This document shows, piece by piece, positions 35,741-44,351 of a stretch of DNA of 64,000 bases. Within the stretch, counting starts at the first letter, position 1; each line of letters begins with the position of its first letter. The translations under genes were made by a program, and so were the position numbers. The notes under the pieces were generated by a model. It was not told where the DNA came from. It saw nothing but the letters and a program-made list of their open reading frames with translations, and did no database searches. This DNA comes from JADJPO01 sp963724535 (GTDB lineage: Bacteria > Actinomycetota > Actinomycetes > Actinomycetales > Kineosporiaceae), in NCBI GenBank assembly GCA_963724535.1, contig CAVRVD010000015.1:124001-188000 (forward strand). The letters run 5' to 3'.

Positions 35741-36982
35741 TCAGCCGTTGAAGCGGTGCACGAACAGCCCGCTGAGCAGCTTCGGTTCGAACCAGGTCGA
35801 CTTGGGCGGCATGACCACGCCGGTGCCGGCGACCGCGACCAGGTCCTCGACCGAGGTCGGGTGCAGCGAGAACGCCGCCGCCCAGCGCCCGGAGTCGACC
35901 AGCCGCACCAGTTCCGCGGTGCCCCGGCTCCCGCCGACGAAGGAGATCCGGGTGTCGGTGCGCGGATCGGTGATGCCGAGGCGCGGGGCGAGCACGAGGT
36001 CCTGCAGCAGCGAGACGTCAAGGCGGGCGACCGGGTCGACCAGCCGGGCAGGTTCCAACGCGCCGTCCCGCAGCCGCAGCCGGTACCAGGTCCCGGCGAG
36101 GTACAGGCCGAACCCGCGTGCCGCCGGCTCGACCGGCTCAGCGCTGGGCTCGACGTCGAAGACCGGGCCGAGGTCGGCCAGCCACTGCTGTGGGTCGCGC
36201 CCGCCCAGGTCGGCGACCACCCGGTTGTACGGCAGGATCGCCAGCTCCTCGCCCGGGAAGACCACGGCCAGGAACGCGTCGGACTCCCCGCTGCCGTCGT
36301 GGGCGGCGGCCACCCGTGCGGCGGCGGCGCTGCGGTGGTGACCGTCGGCGACGTACAGCTCAGGAACGGCGGCCAACGCCGTCCGCAGCTCGTTGACCTC
36401 GGCCGGGTCGTCCAGACGCCACACCACGTGCTCGACCTCGTCGTCGGTGCGCAGCTCGACCAGCGGGGTCCGCTCGACGACCCTGGCCAGCAGGTCGGCC
36501 GGCGCCTTCCAGGCCGGCTCCCCCGGGGCCACCAGCAGGAAGACCGGCTCGTCGTGGGCTGCCAGCGCCTCGACGTGCCGGACCCGGTCGTCTTCCTTGA
36601 CCGGACGGGTCTGCTCATGGGTGTGGATCACACCGCAGGTGTAGTCGTCGACCCCGGCGCAGGCAACGATGCCGGTCTGGGTGTGAACACCGCGACGCTG
36701 GCGGTACACCGAGTAGGACGGCCCGGTGTCCAGGGTCATCACCCCCCGGGCGACCAGGTTGTCCAGAGCGGCCCGACCGGCCGAGTGCACGGCCTCGCTG
36801 TCAGCGGGAGTACCGTCCGGCAGGTCGATCTCGGGGCGGCTGACGTGCAGGAAGCTGTCCGGGTTGTCCTCGGCGAGGGCCCGGGCCTCGTCCACGTCGA
36901 CCACGTCGTAGGGCGGGGCGACGACCCGGCGGGCCAGGTCGACGCGGGGGCGCAGCGCGCGGAACGGTCGAAGGTCGGCCAT
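35741..36982 (-). CDS. DUF1015 family protein
   Basis: Cytoplasmic protein of 413 residues with features of DUF1015: start MADLRPFRALRP, VVAPPYDVVD near 22, the central YVADGHHRSAAAARVA near 216-231 and PPKSTWFEPKLLSGLF near the end. Some DUF1015 relatives (archaeal SerK, staphylococcal SbnI) are free-serine kinases, but that activity cannot be transferred with confidence. It probably opens the fatty-acid methylation transcript and is divergent from an AAA-type kinase 70 bases away. Confidence 0.88.
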   Translation of the reverse strand: MADLRPFRALRPRVDLARRVVAPPYDVVDVDEARALAEDNPDSFLHVSRPEIDLPDGTPADSEAVHSAGRAALDNLVARGVMTLDTGPSYSVYRQRRGVHTQTGIVACAGVDDYTCGVIHTHEQTRPVKEDDRVRHVEALAAHDEPVFLLVAPGEPAWKAPADLLARVVERTPLVELRTDDEVEHVVWRLDDPAEVNELRTALAAVPELYVADGHHRSAAAARVAAAHDGSGESDAFLAVVFPGEELAILPYNRVVADLGGRDPQQWLADLGPVFDVEPSAEPVEPAARGFGLYLAGTWYRLRLRDGALEPARLVDPVARLDVSLLQDLVLAPRLGITDPRTDTRISFVGGSRGTAELVRLVDSGRWAAAFSLHPTSVEDLVAVAGTGVVMPPKSTWFEPKLLSGLFVHRFNG

Positions 36983-37052
36983 GAGGACATCCTGGCGCAC
37001 TCGGCGGCACCGGCCGACCCGCCCCGACCCGCGAGTCGGCCAGACTGACGCC

Positions 37053-37673
37053 ATGAAGGACGAGGCGGACCGAGGGCCCCGAGCCACACCGGCCGCTGTG
37101 TGGGTGGTCGCCGGGGCGCCGGGAGCCGGCAAGTCGACCGTCGCCGCCGTCCTGGCCGGCCGGCTCGACCCACCGGCGGCGGTGCTGGACAAGGACACCC
37201 TCTTCAACGGCTTCGTCGCAGCACTGCTCGCCGCCCACGGCCGCGACCACGGCGAACGCGAGGGCGACTGGTACGACGACCATGTGAAGGTGCACGAGTA
37301 CGCCGCCCTGACGGCAGCGGCGCAACAGATCCGCGGGAACGGCTGCCCGGTCGTCCTGGACGCTCCCTTCACCGGTCAGATCCGCGACCCACAGCGCTGG
37401 TGGGCCTGGGTCGCCGAACTCGGCGGCGAACCGGTGCGGCTGGTCTGGGTGCGCTGCGCCCCGGCCGAGCTGAGGCGACGGATCGAGGCCAGGGGCAACC
37501 CTCGCGACGCCGGCAAGCTGGCGATGTTCGAGGAGTATGTGGCCCGGATCCAGCCCGACACCGGGCCGCCGGTGCCCCACGTCGAGGTGGACATCGCCGG
37601 CCACGACCCGGCGCCGGCCGAAGGAGTCGTCCGGGCGCGGGTGATGGCGATCGTCGAGACGCTCAGCCGTTGA
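37053..37673 (+). CDS. P-loop kinase-like ATPase
   Basis: Cytoplasmic protein of 206 residues with Walker A GAPGAGKST near residues 20-28, an LDKDTLFNGF segment near 45 and LVWVRCAPAELRRRIEARGN near 130, the LID-like pattern of small-molecule kinases (gluconate kinase or APS kinase-like AAA_33). The substrate is unknown. Divergent from DUF1015, convergent with phosphoglucomutase. Confidence 0.8.
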   Translation: MKDEADRGPRATPAAVWVVAGAPGAGKSTVAAVLAGRLDPPAAVLDKDTLFNGFVAALLAAHGRDHGEREGDWYDDHVKVHEYAALTAAAQQIRGNGCPVVLDAPFTGQIRDPQRWWAWVAELGGEPVRLVWVRCAPAELRRRIEARGNPRDAGKLAMFEEYVARIQPDTGPPVPHVEVDIAGHDPAPAEGVVRARVMAIVETLSR

Positions 37674-37709
37674 ATCGCTTCCACACCTCGACGAGGATCT
37701 GGTGCCGCC

Positions 37710-39377
37710 TCAGCCGGCCAGCACGCCGTCCACGAGCTCCTTGGCAGCCGCCTGAACCCGGGCGAGGTGATCGGCGCCCTGGAACGACTCTGCGTAGATC
37801 TTGTACACGTCCTCGGTACCGGAGGGGCGGGCGGCGAACCAGGCCGACTCGGTCGTCACCTTGAGCCCACCGATCGCTGCGTCGTTGCCGGGGGCCTCGG
37901 TGAGCTTGGCGGTGATCGGCTCCCCGACCAGCTCGGTCGCGCTCACCTGATCGGGAGACAGCTTGGCCAGCACCGCCTTCTGCTCCCTGGTCGCCGCCGC
38001 GTCGATCCGGGCGTAGGCGGGCGCACCGTGCCGGTCGGCCAGGGCCGCGTAGTGCTCGCTCGGCGACGTCCCGGTGACCGCCTGGATCTCGCTGGCCAGC
38101 AGAGCCAGAAGGATCCCGTCCTTGTCCGTCGTCCACACCGTGCCGTCCTGGCGCAGGAACGAGGCCCCGGCGCTCTCCTCGCCGCCGAAGCCCACCGAGC
38201 CGTCAAGCAGGCCGGGAACGAACCACTTGAACCCGACCGGCACCTCGATCAGCCGCCGGCCGAGTTCGGCCGCGACCCGGTCGATCATGGACGACGAGAC
38301 CAGGGTCTTGCCGATCGCGACGTCCCCGCCCCACGCCGTCCGATGCCCGAACAGGTAGCCGATGGCGACGGCGAGGAAGTGGTTGGGGTTCATCAGCCCG
38401 CCGTCCGGGGTGACGATGCCGTGCCGGTCGGCGTCCGCGTCGTTGCCGGTGGAGATCTGGTACGCCTCACGGTTCGCGATCAACGAGGCCATCGCGGACG
38501 GCGAGGAGCAGTCCATCCGAATCTTGCCGTCCCAGTCCAGGGTCATGAACCGCCACGTGGCATCGACCAGTGGGTTTACCACCGTCAGGTCCAGACGGTG
38601 CCGCTGCGCGATCTCCCCCCAGTAGTCGACGCTGGCCCCGCCGAGCGGGTCGGCGCCGATCCGCACCCCGGCCTGCCGGATCGCGTCGAGGTTCAGCACG
38701 CTCGGCAGGTCGTCGACGTAGCTACCGAGGAAGTCGTAGCGGAAGGTCGTCTGAGCGGCCAGCGCCCGGGCCAGCGGCACCCGACGGACGCCGTCAAGCC
38801 CCGCCGCGATGAGTTCGTTGGCGCGGTTCTCGATCCACTTCGTGGCGTCGGTGTCGGCCGGTCCGCCGTGCGGCGGGTTGTACTTGAAGCCGCCGTCGGC
38901 CGGTGGGTTGTGTGACGGGGTGACCACGATGCCGTCGGCCTGCGCGCCCTCGGGAGCGCCGGAGGCCTCGACCGGACGGCGACCGGAGTTGTAGCGCAGG
39001 ATCGCGTGGGAGACCGCCGGGGTTGGTGTGTACCGGTCGCGGTCGTCGATCAGGGTGGTGACGCCGTTGCCGGCCAGCACCTCCAGGGCCGAGGCCCAGG
39101 CGGGCTCGGACAGGCCGTGGGTGTCCCGCCCGACGAACAGCGGTCCGGTGACGCCCTGGGCGGCTCGGTAGTCGCAGATGGCCTGGGTCGTAGCGACGAT
39201 GTGTGCCTCGGTGAAGGCCCCGGCCAGACTGGACCCGCGGTGGCCCGAGGTGCCGAACGCAACCCGCTGCGCGGGGTCGTCGAGGTCGGGCCAGGTCGTG
39301 TAGTAGGCCGTCACCAGATGGGCGACGTCGATCAGGTCACTCGGCTCGGCCAGTTGTCCAGCGCGCTCGTGAGGCAT
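37710..39377 (-). CDS. pgm: Phosphoglucomutase, alpha-D-glucose specific
   Basis: Cytoplasmic enzyme interconverting glucose-1- and glucose-6-phosphate, 555 residues, full length. The phosphoserine is Ser155 in VVTPSHNPP; the Mg2+ loop GNDADADRHG lies near 318-327; the sugar-binding loop GGEESAGAS near 403; the phosphate-binding RPSGTEDVYKIYAES near 518. FGTSGHRGSS near 41 is the N-terminal signature. MPHERAG is the usual start of this subgroup, so ATG 39377 is preferred to a GTG at 39398. It links glycolysis to glycogen, trehalose and cell-wall sugar nucleotides. Confidence 0.95.
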   Translation of the reverse strand: MPHERAGQLAEPSDLIDVAHLVTAYYTTWPDLDDPAQRVAFGTSGHRGSSLAGAFTEAHIVATTQAICDYRAAQGVTGPLFVGRDTHGLSEPAWASALEVLAGNGVTTLIDDRDRYTPTPAVSHAILRYNSGRRPVEASGAPEGAQADGIVVTPSHNPPADGGFKYNPPHGGPADTDATKWIENRANELIAAGLDGVRRVPLARALAAQTTFRYDFLGSYVDDLPSVLNLDAIRQAGVRIGADPLGGASVDYWGEIAQRHRLDLTVVNPLVDATWRFMTLDWDGKIRMDCSSPSAMASLIANREAYQISTGNDADADRHGIVTPDGGLMNPNHFLAVAIGYLFGHRTAWGGDVAIGKTLVSSSMIDRVAAELGRRLIEVPVGFKWFVPGLLDGSVGFGGEESAGASFLRQDGTVWTTDKDGILLALLASEIQAVTGTSPSEHYAALADRHGAPAYARIDAAATREQKAVLAKLSPDQVSATELVGEPITAKLTEAPGNDAAIGGLKVTTESAWFAARPSGTEDVYKIYAESFQGADHLARVQAAAKELVDGVLAG

Positions 39378-39617
39378 CCGAGGGCGTCCCTTCGTCACGC
39401 TATGTTCCCGAATGGGCCCATCGTTGTCGCGGCCCGCATCGGAGGCTAACGCCCGGTGAGCGTCGACGCACCGTACCGTCGGTCACTTTCTTGAGAGGTC
39501 AGGGCTCGCCGGGGCCGAGTTCATGATCCATCGTGTCGCCCTCGGCTCAGCTGGCGGGGAGGACCCTGCGCAGTGACGAGGTCTCGCCGAGCCCGGTCCT
39601 GTGCATAGAGTCGGCCC

Positions 39618-40448
39618 GTGCCCACTGCCCTGCGTTCGGTTCGGGCCACCACCTACGTTACGCCACTGCGCGAGGGCGGGTCGCTGCCGGCACTGGTCGA
39701 GGGCGACGACGACGGCATCTACGTCGCCAAGTTCCGCGGCGCGGGCCAGGGCACGGCGACCCTGGTCGCCGAGGTCGTCGTCGGGGAGATCGGACGGCGG
39801 ATCGGGGTGCGCGTGCCCGAGCTGGTCGTGGTCGACCTCGACGCCCGGATCGCCCCGCGCGAACCCGACGAGGAGGTGCAGGACCTGCTGCGCGCCAGCG
39901 CCGGGGCCAACCTCGGTCTGGACTTCCTGCCAGGGTCGGTGACCTACGACGGGCGAGGCTGGACCCCACCGGCCGAAGACGCCGCGCGGGTGCTCTGGCT
40001 CGATGCGGCGACCGGCAATGTCGACCGCACCTGGCGCAACCCGAACCTGTTGGTCTGGCACCGGGCGTTGTGGGCCATCGACCACGGCAGCGCTCTGGTC
40101 TTCCAGCACGCCTGGCCCGACCCGCAGGCTTGGGCCGTGCGCCGGTACGACCTGTCCAAGCACGTGCTGCGGCCCGTGGTCGCGCAGCTGGACGCCGAGG
40201 CCTGGGCCGACGTCGACGCCACCTGCGCGGCCGTGTTGGACGAGCAGGTCCTGGCCGGGGTGCTCGACGCCGTTCCGGACGACTGGCTCGTCGCGATGAA
40301 CGCGGCCCGCTCGGACGCCCGCGCTCGGGTGGCGTCGGGGCTCGCGGCGCGGACGCCGCCCGAGTGGCGCGAGCGCTATGTCGTCCAGCTGGTGGCGCGG
40401 CTCGGCCACGGCCGGGCGTGGCAGGAGGGACTGTTCGGCGATGGGTGA
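39618..40448 (+). CDS. HipA_2-domain kinase-like protein
   Basis: Protein of 276 residues of the short HipA family (HipA_2), single-domain relatives of the HipA Ser/Thr kinase. The N-terminal segment has G-S-L-P-A-L-V and D-D-G-I-Y-V-A-K-F, where the Lys matches the ATP-binding Lys of HipA-like kinases. LLVWHRALWAIDHGSALVFQ near 142-161 holds the probable catalytic-loop Asp. It starts GTG 39618 without a strong ribosome site and overlaps the DUF3037 gene by eight bases, a pairing seen in many actinomycetes. Biological role unknown; a toxin-antitoxin-like or regulatory kinase module is a guess. Confidence 0.8.
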   Translation: MPTALRSVRATTYVTPLREGGSLPALVEGDDDGIYVAKFRGAGQGTATLVAEVVVGEIGRRIGVRVPELVVVDLDARIAPREPDEEVQDLLRASAGANLGLDFLPGSVTYDGRGWTPPAEDAARVLWLDAATGNVDRTWRNPNLLVWHRALWAIDHGSALVFQHAWPDPQAWAVRRYDLSKHVLRPVVAQLDAEAWADVDATCAAVLDEQVLAGVLDAVPDDWLVAMNAARSDARARVASGLAARTPPEWRERYVVQLVARLGHGRAWQEGLFGDG

Positions 40449-40833
40449 GACCAGCGAGCCGTTCGAGTACGCCGTGTTGCGGGCCGTGCCCCGGGTCGAG
40501 CGCGGTGAGTTCGTCAACGTCGGGGTCCTGCTGTACAGCCAGGGGAAGGACTTCCTCGAGGTCAGCGTGCACCTCGACGAGGGGCGGCTGCGCGCGCTGG
40601 ACCCCGGCGTGGACCTCGACGTGGTGCGCTCGGCCCTGGAGGGGTTCCGCCGGGCCTGCGCCGACCCCGACCGACCGCGACGGGAGCGGTTCGGCTGGCT
40701 CACCGCGCCGCGCAGCACCGTCATCCAGGTCTCGCCGGTGCACTGCGGGGTGGCCGACGACCCGGCCGGCCAACTGGACCGGCTGATGCGTCGGCTTGTC
40801 ATGGCCGGGGATTCACCACAACCCGCTGGCTGA
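40441..40833 (+). CDS. DUF3037 family protein
   Basis: Small cytoplasmic protein of 130 residues with DUF3037 hallmarks: FEYAVLRAVPRVERGEFVNV then GVLLYSQ near residues 8-34, and a mid-region RRACADPDRPRRERFGWLTA then PRSTVIQVSPVHCG near 70-103. It is paired with the HipA_2 gene through an 8-bp overlap. Its last dozen codons are built from the left arm of a 22-bp inverted repeat (40803-40878), so part of the C-terminus (MAGDSPQPAG) may be imposed by that element. Molecular function unknown. Confidence 0.82.
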   Translation: MGETSEPFEYAVLRAVPRVERGEFVNVGVLLYSQGKDFLEVSVHLDEGRLRALDPGVDLDVVRSALEGFRRACADPDRPRRERFGWLTAPRSTVIQVSPVHCGVADDPAGQLDRLMRRLVMAGDSPQPAG

Positions 40834-40878
40834 ACCGCATCTGGACGGCCGAAGCAGGGTTGTGGTGAATCCCCGGCC
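40803..40878. repeat. Perfect 22-bp inverted repeat across DUF3037 stop
   Basis: Bases 40803-40824 are the exact reverse complement of 40857-40878; the arms begin GGCCGGGGATTC and end GAATCCCCGGCC, with a 32-base loop. It spans the last codons of DUF3037 and the intergenic gap before the glycosylase. It could be a terminator, but 22 perfect pairs with so large a loop also fit the remains of a small mobile or REP-like element. Confidence 0.85.
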
Positions 40879-40919
40879 GCACCGGGCCGTTGCCGGCCGA
40901 ACAGGCGCACACTGGTGCG

Positions 40920-41801
40920 ATGCCTGAGCTGCCCGAGGTCGAGGCCCTGGCCGGTTTCCTGCGTGCGCGTGCCGTGGGGCGAGTGATCGCCGGCCTCGAG
41001 ATCGGCACCATCAACGTGCTGAAGACCTACGACCCGCAGCCGAGCGCCTTGGCCGGGCTCGAGATCATCGCCGCCGAGCGGCACGGCAAGTTCATCGACC
41101 TGGACGTCAGCGGGCTGCACCTGGTCTTCCACCTGGCCCGGGCCGGGTGGTTGCGCTGGTCGGACATGATGCCGAAGACCGTGATCCGGCCCGGGAAGGG
41201 GCCGATCGCGCTGCGGGTCCGTCTCGCCGACCCGGGCCTGGACGACGACGCCCAGCCCGGGTTCGACCTCACCGAGGGTGGCACTCAGAAGAAGCTGGCG
41301 GTGTACGTGGTGCGATCACCGTCCGAGGTGCCGGGCATCGCCTCGCTCGGCCCGGACCCGCTGGCCGACGGCTTCGATCGTGACGCCCTCGCCACCCTGC
41401 TGGCCGGCAAGCGGCAGCAGGTCAAGGGGCTGCTGCGGGACCAGTCGGTGCTGGCCGGGGTGGGCAACGCCTACAGCGACGAGGTGCTGCACGCCGCGGG
41501 GCTGTCGCCGTTCGCGATCGCAGCGAGCCTGGGCGAGGAGGACATCGACCGGCTGCACACAGCGCTGCACGAGGTGCTCACAGGTGCGGTGGCCGCAGCG
41601 GCGGGCAGACCGGCCAAGGAGCTCAAGGACGCCAAGCGGGCCGGGATGCGCGTGCACGGCCGGGCCGGGAAGCCGTGCCCGGTGTGCCAGGACGTCGTCC
41701 GCGAGGTGTCCTTCGCCGACTCCTCCTTGCAGTACTGCGCCACCTGCCAGACCGGGGGCAAGGTGCTGGCCGACCGCAGGCTGTCTCGCCTGCTCAAGTG
41801 A
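40920..41801 (+). CDS. Fpg/Nei family DNA glycosylase/AP lyase
   Basis: Base-excision repair enzyme of 293 residues. The N-terminal PELPEVEAL holds the catalytic Pro2 and Glu3. GKFIDLDV near 58, QVKGLLRDQSVLAGVGNAY (the H2TH region) near 162-180 and a zinc finger CPVC...CATC near 258-281 follow. ATG 40920 gives the obligatory MPELPEVE start. It removes oxidised bases; whether it prefers purines (Fpg) or pyrimidines (Nei) is not clear. A second family member is at 54439-55284. Confidence 0.92.
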   Translation: MPELPEVEALAGFLRARAVGRVIAGLEIGTINVLKTYDPQPSALAGLEIIAAERHGKFIDLDVSGLHLVFHLARAGWLRWSDMMPKTVIRPGKGPIALRVRLADPGLDDDAQPGFDLTEGGTQKKLAVYVVRSPSEVPGIASLGPDPLADGFDRDALATLLAGKRQQVKGLLRDQSVLAGVGNAYSDEVLHAAGLSPFAIAASLGEEDIDRLHTALHEVLTGAVAAAAGRPAKELKDAKRAGMRVHGRAGKPCPVCQDVVREVSFADSSLQYCATCQTGGKVLADRRLSRLLK

Positions 41802-41816
41802 CGCGGTGCCGCCGGG

Positions 41817-42251
41817 TCACCGACCGGTCGCCCGCAGTGCCGTCCGGATCATCGGCAGCTGCATCGGCAGCCGGGCCAGGGTCACCACGAAGGCGGTCCG
41901 GGACGAGGTGTCGCGCCGACGCCGGGCGTGTGCAGCGGAGTTGAGGCTCATCTGCACGTTGCCCGGCCAGACGCCGACCAGCAGCGCAGCACTCGCCCAC
42001 CCCGCGACGCGTCGGGTGCGCGGGTACAGCAGCCCCACGCCGCAGGCGATCTCGGCGACACCGGTGGCGTAGACGATCCCGCGGGGGGCCGGCAGCCGCG
42101 GCGGGATGAGCGGACCGAACAGCTGCGGGCGCACCAGGTGGGCGGTGCCCGAGGCCAGGAAGGCCGCGGCGAGCCCGCGGACGTCGTGGGTCAGCGCCGG
42201 AACCGGCGGAGTCGTCGATGGCATCAACGGTGAGGTCATGCCGGCGATCAT
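41817..42251 (-). CDS. DoxX-like membrane protein
   Basis: Integral membrane protein of 144 residues with about four spans. The motifs AAAFLASGTAHLVRPQLFGP near 29, PRGIVYATGVAEIACGVGLL near 56-75 and WASAALLVGVWPGNVQMSLN near 85-104 fit the DoxX/DUF4267-like group. ATG 42251 follows GGAG at five bases and is preferred to ATG 42239. The C-terminus is basic. Role unknown; some relatives support redox stress defence. Confidence 0.7.
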   Translation of the reverse strand: MIAGMTSPLMPSTTPPVPALTHDVRGLAAAFLASGTAHLVRPQLFGPLIPPRLPAPRGIVYATGVAEIACGVGLLYPRTRRVAGWASAALLVGVWPGNVQMSLNSAAHARRRRDTSSRTAFVVTLARLPMQLPMIRTALRATGR

Positions 42252-42352
42252 CGCCGCTCCGGGACCCGCAGCACAGCGCGACCGGGATCCGCCGAACCGG
42301 CCAGGCGACCCGCCGGCCCGGCCCTGGGGCGATGAGCGCCTTGCCGCAGCCC

Positions 42353-43669
42353 TCACCCGACGGCAGCGACTGACCGCTCCGCCCGCCGCGCCGGCAGGTA
42401 GAACACCGCGCCGAGGATCCCGACCGTCCCGCCGATCACCATCGCGACCGGGGTGGAGATCTCGGTGGCGATCAGGCCGAGCGCCGGCGCCGCGACCGCG
42501 AAGGCGGCGAACGCGACCAGCGAGTTCAGCGACAAGACCGTCGAGCGGTTCGCCGCCTCCGCCTGCCGATGCAGCAGCACCGCATGCATCGGACCGTTCG
42601 AGCCGTGCAGCGCGTAGGTCATCAGGTAGGCCACTGCCAGCGCGGTGCTGCCGGTAGCCAGCCCCATGGCGACGGCGCCGGCACCGTTGAGCACACGGGC
42701 GAGGATCGCCGTCCACGCCACCCCGACCCGGCGCGCGACCAGGCCGGCGAGGGCCGACCCGGCGGCGAAGGCCCCCCATGCCGCTGCGGTGAGCGGACCG
42801 ACCACGATGCCGGCCTGCTGCTGGGAGCCGAGCAGCTCGGCCAAGCGGATCGGCAGGAACTGCTCGAAGACGATCATGCTGATCGACCAGCAGACCTCGA
42901 CTGCCAACAGTGCGAGCAGTACCCGGTCGAGGCGCAGCTGCGCCACGCTGATCCGGACCACGCGCCAGGACCGTGCGGCCGACTGCACGACCGGGTGCGC
43001 GCGGCGGCCTGGTTCGGCTGACGCATCGTCCGCGGCGACCGGTGAGTGGGGCGGCTCACGGAACAGGACCAGGGCGGCGATGAGGTGAACGGCGGTGAGC
43101 ACCGCATGGACTGCGATCGGCAGCAGCAGCGCGGATCCGGCCGGCAGCGGATGCCACCACACCAGGGCGCCGGCGCACAGGGCCCCGATGGCCATGGCCG
43201 CGCCCAGGGCGCTGCCTTGGGCGGCCAGGGGTCCGTCCACGTCGGCATCCGGCTCGTGGGCATGCACGGTGTCGACGAACCACGCTTCGAGGGGACCGGA
43301 GTCCAGGGCCCGGAAGATGCCGAACAGCACGCCCGCGACGGCGAAGGACCGGAACGAGCCGGCCATCAGGAATGCCAGTCCCGCGGCGACGTTGGCGACT
43401 GCGGCGAGCAGGTAGATGCGGCGCCGACCGGTGCCGTCGGCGACGGCGCTGGTCGGCAGCTCCAGCAGCACGGTCACTGCACCACCGAAGGCCATCGCGG
43501 TGAGGGCCTGGGCCACGGTCAGTCCGCGGTCGAGCTGCCACAGGGTCAATGTCGCGATCATCAGGCCGGTGGGCAGCCAGCGGGTCCAGGTCAGGGTCAG
43601 CAGCACCCGGCGGGCCGCGGCGGGGGTGAGGGCGGTCGCCGGGCGGGCGGTCTCGTTGCCGGCAGTCAT
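42353..43669 (-). CDS. Major facilitator superfamily transporter
   Basis: Proton-driven exporter-type permease of 438 residues with about twelve spans. The loop between spans 2 and 3 reads LELPTSAVADGTGRRRIYLL near residue 70-89, a variant of the MFS G-x-x-x-D-R motif. The central cytoplasmic loop (about 220-245) is charged. Its start codon overlaps the stop of the ArsR-type gene (ATGA), so the regulator very likely controls it. Substrate unknown; drug or metabolite efflux is usual for such pairs. Confidence 0.88.
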   Translation of the reverse strand: MTAGNETARPATALTPAAARRVLLTLTWTRWLPTGLMIATLTLWQLDRGLTVAQALTAMAFGGAVTVLLELPTSAVADGTGRRRIYLLAAVANVAAGLAFLMAGSFRSFAVAGVLFGIFRALDSGPLEAWFVDTVHAHEPDADVDGPLAAQGSALGAAMAIGALCAGALVWWHPLPAGSALLLPIAVHAVLTAVHLIAALVLFREPPHSPVAADDASAEPGRRAHPVVQSAARSWRVVRISVAQLRLDRVLLALLAVEVCWSISMIVFEQFLPIRLAELLGSQQQAGIVVGPLTAAAWGAFAAGSALAGLVARRVGVAWTAILARVLNGAGAVAMGLATGSTALAVAYLMTYALHGSNGPMHAVLLHRQAEAANRSTVLSLNSLVAFAAFAVAAPALGLIATEISTPVAMVIGGTVGILGAVFYLPARRAERSVAAVG

Positions 43670-44271
43670 GGCGTCGGCTCCGAGGGCACGGCGACCGTGT
43701 AGAGGGCGACCTCGCGGCGCCCGTCGTCGATCGCCGAGTCGGACGCGGCCTCGGAGGTGGCCGTTCGGTAGCGCTGGACCAGGACCTCGATCTCCTCGCG
43801 CAGGTGCACCAGCTCGTCGGCAGTGAGCCTCAGCGCGGTGTCTCCGAGTCCGAACCCGTCCTGCCAGGCGGCGGACCACTCGCTCTTGACGACCAGCCAG
43901 CGCTCGTAGCGCTCCGCGAAGGCGGCCAGGTAGAACCCGTCCAGCCAGTCCAGGGCGGCCTCGGCATCCGGATCCCCGGCGAACTCGCTCGGCGTCCAGG
44001 AATGGGTGTGAGAGCTGGCCCGCCAGATCCGCTCCCGGCCGCGGCCCTCCTCGGTGTCCACCACCAGACCGACCTCGGCGAGCCGGCGAAGGTGGTAGCT
44101 GGTCGCGCCGGAGTTGGTGCCCAGCACGGCGGCCAGGGCAGTGGCGGTCGAGGGGCCCGTGGTGCGTAGCCGGGTGAGCAGGCGCGCGCGGAGCGGGTGG
44201 GCGAGGACGCGCAGCCCCTGGGCGTCCAGCCGGACGTCGTGGCTGGCGTCTCGGCTGGCGTGGTCAGGCAT
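43666..44271 (-). CDS. ArsR-type winged-helix regulator
   Basis: DNA-binding protein of 201 residues. The winged helix (about 20-90) reads LRVLAHPLRARLLTRLRTTG, STATALAAVLGTNSGATSYH and LRRLAEVGLV. The C-terminal half is helical and acidic. ATG 44271 is chosen because the earlier in-frame ATG at 44298 lies inside an AT-rich palindrome that probably is the operator/promoter. It is coupled to the MFS gene and likely represses both. Confidence 0.82.
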   Translation of the reverse strand: MPDHASRDASHDVRLDAQGLRVLAHPLRARLLTRLRTTGPSTATALAAVLGTNSGATSYHLRRLAEVGLVVDTEEGRGRERIWRASSHTHSWTPSEFAGDPDAEAALDWLDGFYLAAFAERYERWLVVKSEWSAAWQDGFGLGDTALRLTADELVHLREEIEVLVQRYRTATSEAASDSAIDDGRREVALYTVAVPSEPTP

Positions 44272-44292
44272 GTCCGATGTGGGAGGCACTCG

Positions 44293-44311
44293 ATACATAA
44301 TAGTTATGCAT
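44293..44311. promoter_or_regulatory. AT-rich imperfect palindrome, likely ArsR-type operator
   Basis: ATACATAA, TAG, TTATGCAT: 7 of 8 positions are symmetric. AT-rich sequence stands out sharply here. It lies 22 bases upstream of the regulator start and overlaps a likely -10 region on the minus strand. Confidence 0.5.
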
Positions 44312-44351
44312 AGAAATTGTGCAAGTCCCAGACGACAGCTGGGTGTCCGGC

